DNA from: Zipacnadum sp036504235
GTDB taxonomy: Bacteria > Armatimonadota > Zipacnadia > Zipacnadales > Zipacnadaceae
NCBI GenBank assembly: GCA_036504235.1
Contig: DASXVN010000023.1
Span: 1-38,206, forward strand
Length of the DNA stretch: 38,206 nucleotides
Reading direction: 5' to 3'
The notes below the pieces were generated by a model, which saw only the letters and a list, made by a program, of their open reading frames with translations, did no database searches and was not told the DNA's origin. A program made the translations under genes and the position numbers. This document shows positions 32,601 to 38,206 of this stretch, piece by piece (the first letter of the stretch is position 1; each line of letters starts with the position of its first letter).

Positions 32601-33502
32601 TGCGGGCTAGCGTCGTGACGGCCCTGGAGAAATACATCGCCGGGGGCGGCACCGTGGTCTGCGACGCGACCACCAGCGTGCCGATCAAGGGCGCGGTGCA
32701 GAGTTCCGTGGACCTGGCGATGGGCGCGGGCAAGAGCAACCCGGACCCCAGCGATCCGCGCCTCGGCGGGCCGGGCATCCGCGACTACCTGCACCCGGCG
32801 ACGGTGACCGCGGTGCGCGAGGGGCTGGTCAAGTACGCGCCGCCCTGGGCCGACTGCGCGGAGCCGACGGTGGTGCTGCGCCGCCATGAGTTCGGCGGGG
32901 TCACCTACCTGTGGGCGGTTAACGTCGAGAGCCAGGAGGAGTACGAGTACCTGCGCGACCGCCTGGGCGCAGGGGCGCAACCGGCCGACCCGGCCAAGGC
33001 CAAGCAAGAGGCCATCGCGTACCTGAACGAGCGCGCGGAGGGCCAGCGGCTGACCGTTCCGGTGACGATTCCGGCCGGCAACTGGGCCGCGTATGACGTC
33101 CTCCGCGGCCGGCGACTGCCGCTGACCAAGGCCGGCGACCGCCAGAGTCTGACGGTGGATATGGAGCGTTTCGGCGGCACGCTGATCGCCCTGTACCCCG
33201 AGCCGGTGGGCAAGCTCATGCTCCAGACCCCGGCCAGCGTCCAGCGCGGCCAGAGCACCCCGCTGCGGGTGACGGTCCAGGGCGTGAGCGGTCAGCCGCT
33301 GGCGGGCACCCAGCCGCTGGCGGTGGAGATAGTCACCCCGCAAGGGACGTGGGTGGAGTTGACCGGCGCTTACGCGACGGAGGCGGGCGTATGGACGGCG
33401 ACCTTCAGCCCGGCGCGCAACGACCCCGCCGGGACCTGGCGCGTCCGCGTCAAGGAGCTGACCTCCGGCGTCGCCGCCGAGGGGACGATCGTCGTGAAGT
33501 AG
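29690..33502 (+). CDS. Giant secreted multidomain protein, glycosidase-like
   Basis: A 1270-residue exported protein (signal peptide about 1-29, ending AGAQQ). By eye: a carbohydrate-binding-like beta domain (30-175), a Rossmann/GATase-like domain (about 230-440, YLERGGRVVWVGD), a macroglobulin-like beta domain (about 455-555), a TIM-barrel-like region (about 560-900), a second GATase-like domain (about 930-1010, YIAGGGTVVCDATT) and a C-terminal beta-sandwich (1176-1270). This order recalls GH42-type beta-galactosidases with a trimerisation domain. A candidate acid/base position reads HTNDDFSMY, with Asp in place of the usual NE. AGGAGGAG before the ATG fixes the start. The substrate is unknown. 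Confidence 0.75.
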   Translation: MSSHTWSHLRTCVWMVAITLALGVGVAGAQQLGDPGFEALAGKPVPRAAAAGWSIPAGATYADGITVTADAAAAHSGATGIKLAVTSWGRLAAVRQSPTLPVGVYDLRVWAQGDGSLTLVAGHDRRRGVLGKTWAQYSLTFAVPAAGAVDLTILTDSKASVDDVTLEPLTGDRLAAWQKQEAARAEYGFVPEYLSAQLPQPGAPGPPTGGFETGRVVWGDRAVFYDERYESVWSTHPEVLAKYLSANGFSQLNALTLADWMKKWLWKGAYGTVVVMTQGLTPASVLGDEPLTSLIRQYLERGGRVVWVGDVPFYYTQDETHPQVFSKSWYNPLLGVRGDWSVGCWGNQGDPQVTPLGQSAGLTEAGGSAIAAYPEDVTAALSGFYSDYAGADLAVRWFKNFNPLMPYSGFLYVSRAEDMSNPALQQAVYRMALWGGPPVTAPAGISPAEAAAAPALKVTLDAPRNRHYYLRGEVIPVLVEATGQTPATGATKVFLQRDGTQFGATEGALPTKDTPVQAKLATADLACGEYRLLVFPASGVSSHTNPPLYETTITLCPVRPYPGFFFGVTGTTAKNPYRQGLLLQDLVDHHMDGGATTETPAGFLDLATKYGVRLSMRAHGADHLTDAEREAALRRGPNGEKLPGAWEGGRPILGLLSAPLRAQRAADMARQVKELAAWPTSLLYCHTNDDFSMYYGYDWSELARRTFQEKTGLDAPVPPELAKLGPKFGEMGVIAHAPGVIPDDDPWLQWNIFCSKDIGGGYNGALTATCVAAAPGVKVGPVPGGMQLPLCAQGQYPPHDFGPGGFNLVQYYYYLNYWQPTLGNLYWNEVGRMGNRDLEVWAMPDCVYQPNPAYYRNTFCLQVAGGAQGLSYYSYGEASPVAWAELGRLGNTVVKPLQPFLGKLRPARTGSAFLIPYTQWCYNWLYPTSALYPYANLLGAHLDVQPTCEEEILSGDAHRYKTIFLWRVQYLRASVVTALEKYIAGGGTVVCDATTSVPIKGAVQSSVDLAMGAGKSNPDPSDPRLGGPGIRDYLHPATVTAVREGLVKYAPPWADCAEPTVVLRRHEFGGVTYLWAVNVESQEEYEYLRDRLGAGAQPADPAKAKQEAIAYLNERAEGQRLTVPVTIPAGNWAAYDVLRGRRLPLTKAGDRQSLTVDMERFGGTLIALYPEPVGKLMLQTPASVQRGQSTPLRVTVQGVSGQPLAGTQPLAVEIVTPQGTWVELTGAYATEAGVWTATFSPARNDPAGTWRVRVKELTSGVAAEGTIVVK

Positions 33503-33540
33503 GGGGCACGAGGAACTAGCCGACTCAGCAGCGAACAGAG

Positions 33541-33580
33541 GCGGAGAACCTGCCGACGGCGGGTTCTCCGCTTGTTTGTT
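33541..33580 (+). terminator. Terminator after the giant gene
   Basis: GCGGAGAACC (33541-33550) pairs with GGTTCTCCGC (33562-33571), with inner CCG/CGG, followed by TTGTTTGTT. Confidence 0.88.
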
Positions 33581-33614
33581 CGGCGGTATTCCTCAGGCTG
33601 TTGAGGTGTTGTTC

Positions 33615-33956
33615 ATGGTCGCACTACTCCTGGCCGCTTTTTGGGCTATGCAAGTCATTGCCGCGCTGCTGATCAAGTGGGGCAGCGCCGTGCCGGGGCG
33701 CTGGTGGTGGGGGTTTTTCATCGGCAACCTGTTCGGCGCGCCCAGTCTGCTGCTGGCGATGAAGGTCTACGGCCTGATGAAGGCGCACCCCAACGTCGTG
33801 CTGGCCCTGGCCACCGGCGGCTCCTTCCTCTTCGCCCAGCTCGCTATGGCCTACTTCTTCCCCTCGCGGTTTACGGTCGCCCAGATCGCGGGACTGGCCA
33901 CGGTCGGGGTAGGGATGGTGCTGGCGGCGGGCGGCGCCAGCGCCGGGGGATCATAG
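33615..33956 (+). CDS. Small SMR/EamA-like membrane protein
   Basis: A 113-residue protein with about four hydrophobic segments. The pattern GNLFGAPSLLLAMKVYGLMKAHPNVVLALATGGSF and the last helix FTVAQIAGLATVGVGMVLAAG resemble small multidrug resistance proteins and half-size EamA transporters. The conserved N-terminal Glu of SMR drug pumps is not visible, so drug efflux is doubtful. GAGGTG six bases before ATG 33615 supports this start over TTG codons upstream. A GGAGGG/CCCTCC hairpin (33964-33981) follows the stop. Confidence 0.65.
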   Translation: MVALLLAAFWAMQVIAALLIKWGSAVPGRWWWGFFIGNLFGAPSLLLAMKVYGLMKAHPNVVLALATGGSFLFAQLAMAYFFPSRFTVAQIAGLATVGVGMVLAAGGASAGGS

Positions 33957-34001
33957 AGGCTTAGGAGGGAGCCGGCCCTCCGGGGAACCTTCTGGCGTTC
34001 C

Positions 34002-34030
34002 TTGACGCTAATTCTAGCCGATGGTATGCT
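34002..34030 (+). promoter_or_regulatory. Sigma-70-like promoter for the M16 pair
   Basis: TTGACG (34002-34007) and TATGCT (34025-34030) are separated by exactly 17 bases. Start predicted near 34037, about 50 nt before the ATG. The leader holds a GAGGG/CCCTC hairpin. Confidence 0.65.
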
Positions 34031-34086
34031 CCCAAGAGTTATCTTCGGAGGGTGGACGGCCCTCTGCTCGGTAAAGGACAAATTCC

Positions 34087-35436
34087 ATGCGCTCTATGCT
34101 TAGCGGATTAGTGGCGGCGACGCTGCTGGCAGTGAGTCTGGCCGGGCCCGGGCGGGCGGCCGAGTCGGCCGTGGTGCTGGATATCGCTCACCTCCAGGAC
34201 CAAACCCTGGATAACGGCCTGCGGGTCATCATCAAATCCGAGCCTTACTGGCGCGCCGTGGCGCTAGGGGCGGTGATTCGCTCCGGCTCCAAGGACGACC
34301 CCGCCGATGCCAGCGGCGCCGCACATCTGGTCGAGCATCTCCTCTTTGAGCCGGCCACTCCCGGCAAGTCCCTGTCGGTCGAGGTCGAGAACCTGGGCGG
34401 CTTTGTGAACGCTCAGACCGGCACCGACAGCACCCAGATTACCCTCGCGGTGGCCAGCCAGTTCGCCCCCGACCTGATGCCACGCCTGGCCGCGACCATC
34501 TTCGGCGCGAAGTTCACCGAGGAGCAGGTGGCGGCGTCCAAGTCGATCATCCTGCGCGAGCTGCAGGACCGCGACAGCACCGTGCTCGGTCGGCTCGACG
34601 CCCTGACCAGCGCCCTGGCCTTCACCAAGCACCCGTACGGCCAGCCGATCACCGGCACCGCTGACTCGGTGACCAAACTGACCGTCAAGGACGCGCAGGA
34701 CTTCTACGATAAGCACTACGTGCCCGGCAACGTGGCCCTGATCGCCGTGGGCGACCAGGACCCGACCGCGTTCTTCGCCCTGGCCCGGCAGCATTTCGGG
34801 GGCCTGCCCGCCACGCCGCGCGCCGCGGAGGCCCTGCCCGTCGAGCCGCCGCAGACCGCGGCCCGCACCCAAGTCGTGCAACTGCCGGTCCCGAACACGG
34901 TCATGCGCTACGCTTGGCCCGGGCCGGGGATCGCCTCGCAGGCGGAGGTCTGCGCCATGGACCTGATCTACACGGCCCTGGACCGCGGCGAGACCAGCCT
35001 GCTGAACCGCAACCTGGAGCAGAAGAACCTGGCGCTCAGCTCGCAGGTCGGGTTCCTCACGCAGAAGTATCCGGGGCTATTCACCGTCACCGTGATCACA
35101 ACGCCGGATCAGGAGCTACCCGCCCGCCAAGCGCTGCTGGCGGCGATCGCGGACCTGCGCGACAAGCAGTTCAACGACGAGGAGCTAGCCTACCTCAAGA
35201 AGCTGCTCTACGCCGATTACGCTTTCGAGAACCAGAGCTACCCCGACCAGGTGGGCACGCTGGCCTTCTATGAGGCGATCCTCAACTACCGCTTTGCGAC
35301 CACCTATCTGAGCGCCTGCAACGCGGTGACCGCCGCGCAGATTCAGGCCGCGGCGCGCAAGTACTTGCGCGAGGACAACTATAACCTGGTTATCTTCCGC
35401 CCCCAGGCGGGCCCCGCCGAAGGGAATGACGTCTGA
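34087..35436 (+). CDS. M16 family zinc peptidase, catalytic member
   Basis: A 449-residue exported peptidase (signal peptide about 1-25, ending GRAAES). The inverted zinc motif HLVEH spans residues 80-84, with the third ligand probably Glu158 in ILRELQD, the usual distance. The M16 fold continues with KHPYGQPITG and YVPGNVALIAVGD. M16B peptidases cut short or unfolded peptides in a chamber made by two halves. The downstream gene overlaps by 11 bases and encodes the likely second half. AAAGGA about eight bases before the ATG supports the start. Confidence 0.93.
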   Translation: MRSMLSGLVAATLLAVSLAGPGRAAESAVVLDIAHLQDQTLDNGLRVIIKSEPYWRAVALGAVIRSGSKDDPADASGAAHLVEHLLFEPATPGKSLSVEVENLGGFVNAQTGTDSTQITLAVASQFAPDLMPRLAATIFGAKFTEEQVAASKSIILRELQDRDSTVLGRLDALTSALAFTKHPYGQPITGTADSVTKLTVKDAQDFYDKHYVPGNVALIAVGDQDPTAFFALARQHFGGLPATPRAAEALPVEPPQTAARTQVVQLPVPNTVMRYAWPGPGIASQAEVCAMDLIYTALDRGETSLLNRNLEQKNLALSSQVGFLTQKYPGLFTVTVITTPDQELPARQALLAAIADLRDKQFNDEELAYLKKLLYADYAFENQSYPDQVGTLAFYEAILNYRFATTYLSACNAVTAAQIQAAARKYLREDNYNLVIFRPQAGPAEGNDV

Positions 35437-36796
35437 GGTGCGACCCCTTGCGGTTCTGTTGCTCTTAGTGGCACTCAGTGGCTCGGCGCTGGCGCAACCG
35501 GTGTCGCGTAATCAACCGCCGGTGGTCGTGCTCAGCAACGGCCTGCGCGCGGTCGGCTATGAGGACCACTCCACCAACCTGGTCGGCGTGTTCCTGGCCC
35601 TGCGGATCAGCGCAGACTCCGAGCCGGCGAACCTGCACGGCGCGCGCGACCTGTTGCAGGAGGCCTTCCGCTACCGCCTGGAAAAGCAACTGCGCAGCGA
35701 CCCGCGCTACCTCGATCTGACCTCCGCGCTCCTGGTCGGCCACGGCGTGGACCTGGGCACGGAATGGGACTACCTCTCCCTGCTTACCATGTGCCCCCGC
35801 TCAGAATTGCGCGCCCTGCTGCAGGTGCTGGGGCGAGTGGTCTTTGTGGACCCGCTGACTCCCGACGCGATGGCGGCGGCGCAGCGGCAACTGGCCCTGC
35901 AGAGCAAGGCCTACCAGACCAATCCGGCGGAGGCCACCTATTACCTGTTCCGGCGGGCGCTGCTGGGCCCGAGCGTGCCCCCGACTCCGGCTTTCGCGGA
36001 CGCCGCGCGCCTGAGCCAGATCAGCGTCCCCGATCTGGAGGCCTACCGGGCCAAGTACGTGGTGCCCCCGAACGCGCTGATCGTGCTGGTCGGGCCGGAC
36101 CGGCCCGAGCAACTGCTGGCGGAGGCCGTCGAGTCGCTGGTGGCGGTCCCCAAGCGCCCGGCGCCGACGGGCTGGCCGCCTCACTTCTCCCTGCAACCGG
36201 CGGGCGTGCAGGTGGCGACCAGCGCCACGCTGGCGCAAGGCCCGACGGAGATCGCCTCCCTGATTGTCGGCTACCGCTTCCCGGCGCCCAGCGACGCGGA
36301 TTACCCCGCGGGGCTGGTGCTGTTTGAGATGCTCAGCGGGCGCCAGGGGGTGCTGCAGAGCAACCAGAAGCTGCGGGAGGCGCTGGCGACCGCCACCTAT
36401 GGCCCGGTCGGCGCGGAGGTGGGCGATCAGCTTCAGCTCCTCGGCCCGGTGCCCTCCGCGGTGCCCTACGCGGCCGTGCATGTGCGCACCGACCCGAGCC
36501 AGGTGGGCCGCGTGCAGGCCGCCCTGGTGGAGGCCTTCCACCTCGTCACCAAGCAGATCAACGACCCGGCGGCGGTGGAGCGGGGCAAAGAGCGCGCCCT
36601 GAGCACACTGGCCCTGGCCGGTCTCGACCAGGGCGGCCGCGCCCGGCGCCTGGGCGAGTGGTACCTGTTCTCCTTCGGCTGGCAGGATTTCTCCGATCTG
36701 CCCACCCGCCTACGAGCCGTCAAGGCCGCCGACCTGGCCCGCGTCGCCCAGCGCTGTCTGGCCCGCGAGTACGTGGGCGTGCAGATGCCCGAGTAG
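35426..36796 (+). CDS. M16 family protein, non-catalytic partner
   Basis: A 456-residue exported M16 homologue (signal peptide about 1-24, ending ALAQP). Where the catalytic member has HLVEH, this has ARDLLQEAF, so the zinc site is lost. YVVPPNALIVLVGPDRPEQLL matches the M16 core. In known M16 heterodimers such as mitochondrial processing peptidase, one subunit is inactive and helps bind substrate; the same arrangement is likely here. The ATG lies inside the end of the preceding gene, an 11-base overlap, so translation is coupled in a likely one-to-one ratio. Confidence 0.92.
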   Translation: MTSEVRPLAVLLLLVALSGSALAQPVSRNQPPVVVLSNGLRAVGYEDHSTNLVGVFLALRISADSEPANLHGARDLLQEAFRYRLEKQLRSDPRYLDLTSALLVGHGVDLGTEWDYLSLLTMCPRSELRALLQVLGRVVFVDPLTPDAMAAAQRQLALQSKAYQTNPAEATYYLFRRALLGPSVPPTPAFADAARLSQISVPDLEAYRAKYVVPPNALIVLVGPDRPEQLLAEAVESLVAVPKRPAPTGWPPHFSLQPAGVQVATSATLAQGPTEIASLIVGYRFPAPSDADYPAGLVLFEMLSGRQGVLQSNQKLREALATATYGPVGAEVGDQLQLLGPVPSAVPYAAVHVRTDPSQVGRVQAALVEAFHLVTKQINDPAAVERGKERALSTLALAGLDQGGRARRLGEWYLFSFGWQDFSDLPTRLRAVKAADLARVAQRCLAREYVGVQMPE

Positions 36797-36834
36797 GCGC
36801 AATTCTTTCCGCCCAGACCCACTGGAGGCCCGTG

Positions 36835-37290
36835 ATGATAGAGGGAGTAGTCGTGAAACCCCTGCGCGTTCACGCCGACGACCGCGGTTACTTGATGGAG
36901 ATTCTGCGAGACGACGACGAGTTGTTCACTCGCTTTGGCCAGGTCTACGTGACCACCTGCTACCCGGGCGTGGTCAAGGCCTGGCACGCGCACTCGATCC
37001 AGACCGATCATCTGGCCTGCGTGCAGGGCACCATGAAGGTGGGCCTGTATGACGACCGGGAGGGCTCGCCCACCCGCGGCGAGGCCATGAGCCTGGTCCT
37101 CGGCCTGGTACGCCCGGCGCTCATCCAGGTGCCGCCCTTCATCTGGCACGGCTTCACCGCCGTGGGCACGGAAGTCGCGATGCTGCTCAACTGCCCGACC
37201 ACGCACTACGACGTCAAGCATCCGGATGAGCTGCGCCGGGACCCCTTCGACCCCGACATTCCGTTCGAATGGATTACGCGAGGCGGCTGA
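36835..37290 (+). CDS. RmlC-family dTDP-sugar epimerase-like protein
   Basis: A 151-residue protein of the dTDP-4-dehydrorhamnose 3,5-epimerase family, short form. Features are VHADDRGYLMEILR near residue 11, GQVYVTTCYPGVVKAWHAHS near 34 with the putative catalytic His region, TDHLACVQG, and PPFIWHGFTAVG near 101. RmlC changes stereochemistry at C3 and C5 of a keto-sugar for rhamnose synthesis. Short members without other rml genes may act on other nucleotide sugars. TGGAGG six bases before ATG 36835 supports the start. The TGA stop overlaps the next ATG. Confidence 0.85.
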   Translation: MIEGVVVKPLRVHADDRGYLMEILRDDDELFTRFGQVYVTTCYPGVVKAWHAHSIQTDHLACVQGTMKVGLYDDREGSPTRGEAMSLVLGLVRPALIQVPPFIWHGFTAVGTEVAMLLNCPTTHYDVKHPDELRRDPFDPDIPFEWITRGG

Positions 37291-38135
37291 TGGCGCCCTC
37301 CCGTTCGGCAGCGGCTCCCGCGCCGCTGACCCCGCTCACTCACCTGTATCTCTACGACGAGCCGGAAGCCGCCGGCCTCAGCATTGAGGCGCTGGCCGCC
37401 TACCTGGCCGCGGTACTGCCGGCCTGCGAGGTCCTGACCCGCCGCGATTTCTTCACCCATCACCTGGCGCGCTTCAGCGACGAGCAGCGCGAGGTGCTGG
37501 GCGAACAACTCATGGTGCAACTCCAGCGCGTCCGCGTGGACAACCTGGTGCCGCCCGACTTTCGGCTGCTGCTGCCGATCGACCCACCCGACGAGAGCGA
37601 GTGGGGCGAGGTCTACCACGCCCCCTCGCTGCAGGCGGTGCTGCGGCTGCTGCTGCCGCCGGAGGAGGAGCACCTCAGCCACCTGCACCTGGTCTGCACC
37701 GAGCTGGTGCTGGGGACGTGGCCGGGCGGGGACCAGCCGCTGGAGCTGCTCCCGGCGCTCTTCGGCGAGCCCAATCTGCTCTCGATTCCGGGCCTACTGG
37801 AGGGGCTGCGCCCCGCGCGGGAATACGAATTTCTGCGGGTGCAGATGGCGATGTTCGGGCTGGAGGAGGGGCTGGACGCGGTGGAGGATCGCTTCGCCGG
37901 ACAGATGCTCTCGGAGGCCGACCCGCGGCTCAATCAGGTGCTGGAGGGCTTCGCGCTGCAGGCGGTCTTCTACCGGCTCTACGGGGAGGCCTTCTGCCTG
38001 GAGCCGACCTGCCGACTGTTCAACGCGACGAACTTCGAGGAACTGCTGGCGGCCCAGACCGGCCCAGGCACCGGCCTCTGCGCGCGGCACCGCGAGTGGC
38101 TGCGCGAGCTAGGCGCCGCGCCGGAGAGGGCCTAG
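37290..38135 (+). CDS. Conserved-looking protein of unknown function
   Basis: A 281-residue soluble protein, Leu- and acid-rich, that I do not recognise. It starts MAPSRSAAAPAPLTPLTHLYLYDEPE and contains RRDFFTHHLARFSD near residue 55. The C-terminus has CLEPTCRLFNATNFEEL and LCARHREWL. The spacing Cys-x4-Cys then Cys-x2-His could bind a metal. The ATG overlaps the RmlC-type stop by one base (TGATG), and GAGGCGG lies upstream. Translational coupling suggests a joint role with the sugar epimerase, perhaps in surface-glycan modification; this is inference only. Confidence 0.75.
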   Translation: MAPSRSAAAPAPLTPLTHLYLYDEPEAAGLSIEALAAYLAAVLPACEVLTRRDFFTHHLARFSDEQREVLGEQLMVQLQRVRVDNLVPPDFRLLLPIDPPDESEWGEVYHAPSLQAVLRLLLPPEEEHLSHLHLVCTELVLGTWPGGDQPLELLPALFGEPNLLSIPGLLEGLRPAREYEFLRVQMAMFGLEEGLDAVEDRFAGQMLSEADPRLNQVLEGFALQAVFYRLYGEAFCLEPTCRLFNATNFEELLAAQTGPGTGLCARHREWLRELGAAPERA

Positions 38136-38154
38136 GGGAGCGGCGCCGTTCCCC

Positions 38155-38206
38155 TGTAGGGCGGGGGCTTGTACCCCGCCGTCGCTAGCCAAACGTTGGC
38201 CCGGCG
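38155..38206. repeat. Terminal palindromic repeat, right copy
   Basis: Inverted copy of bases 1-54, with four differences in 52. It starts TGTAGGGCGGGGGC, and the window ends inside it. It lies 19 bases after the last gene. Confidence 0.85.

Noticed and set aside
33964..33981. GGAGGG/CCCTCC hairpin after the SMR-like gene as a terminator
   Set aside because: The stem is only six pairs and no T tract follows.

Overview
This is a high-G+C bacterial window of 38.2 kb holding about 36 protein-coding genes. I see no rRNA, tRNA, CRISPR array, transposase or integrase. The best clue to the host is the pair of pseudopilins with a GFTLIELL leader, an FPVFARARAK segment and a C-terminal H-x9-DG motif. 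That combination is typical of Armatimonadota and related secreted-protein-rich phyla. The assignment is inferred from protein style, not from a marker tree.

Layout, left to right. (1) 205-1779: a KaiB protein and a PAS histidine kinase, almost touching. (2) 2016-4212, minus: a seven-TPR lipoprotein with a glycine-rich tail and a PPC-like lipoprotein. (3) 4420-5223: a divergent promoter region, then a strongly structured leader and a four-helix membrane protein with a TTG start. (4) 5523-6608, minus: the polysaccharide pyruvyl transferase csaB. (5) 6954-8339: a secreted CE7-type esterase. (6) 8418-11795: amino-sugar kinase, glucosamine-6-P deaminase-like protein and GH4 phospho-glycosidase, probably one sugar pathway. 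(7) 11792-13753, minus: a small membrane protein, an SDR oxidoreductase and a membrane-anchored FGE/SUMF1 protein. (8) 13852-19331: leuS, cupin, ThuA-like protein, UroD-family protein and ComEA. (9) 19533-23069, minus: two paralogous lipoproteins built of three lipocalin-like units, a flavin reductase and a small exported protein. (10) 23229-26900: LysE-type exporter, Gfo/Idh/MocA oxidoreductase and two pseudopilins. (11) 27169-33502: phenylacetate-CoA ligase, ACT protein, metzincin-like lipoprotein and a 1270-residue secreted protein. (12) 33615-38135: SMR-like membrane protein, an M16 peptidase pair (one active, one inactive), an RmlC-family protein and a protein of unknown function.

The dominant non-coding feature is a dense set of short palindromic repeats. 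The main family has a core of GGCGTCTCGCC flanked by arms that change in a compensating way between copies, so the hairpin is kept while its sequence changes. Copies fill most larger intergenic gaps, one is split by another repeat, and two long copies sit in frame inside leuS, adding GTGVSPV...GETPVPP peptides. Both window ends lie in inverted copies of a further repeat.

The best candidate for an undescribed element is the leader at 4454-4663. It shows an 8-bp closing stem, an intrinsic terminator with a U tract, a possible antiterminator pairing, two more hairpins and a well-placed Shine-Dalgarno sequence for a TTG start. I cannot fold it or search for homologues here.
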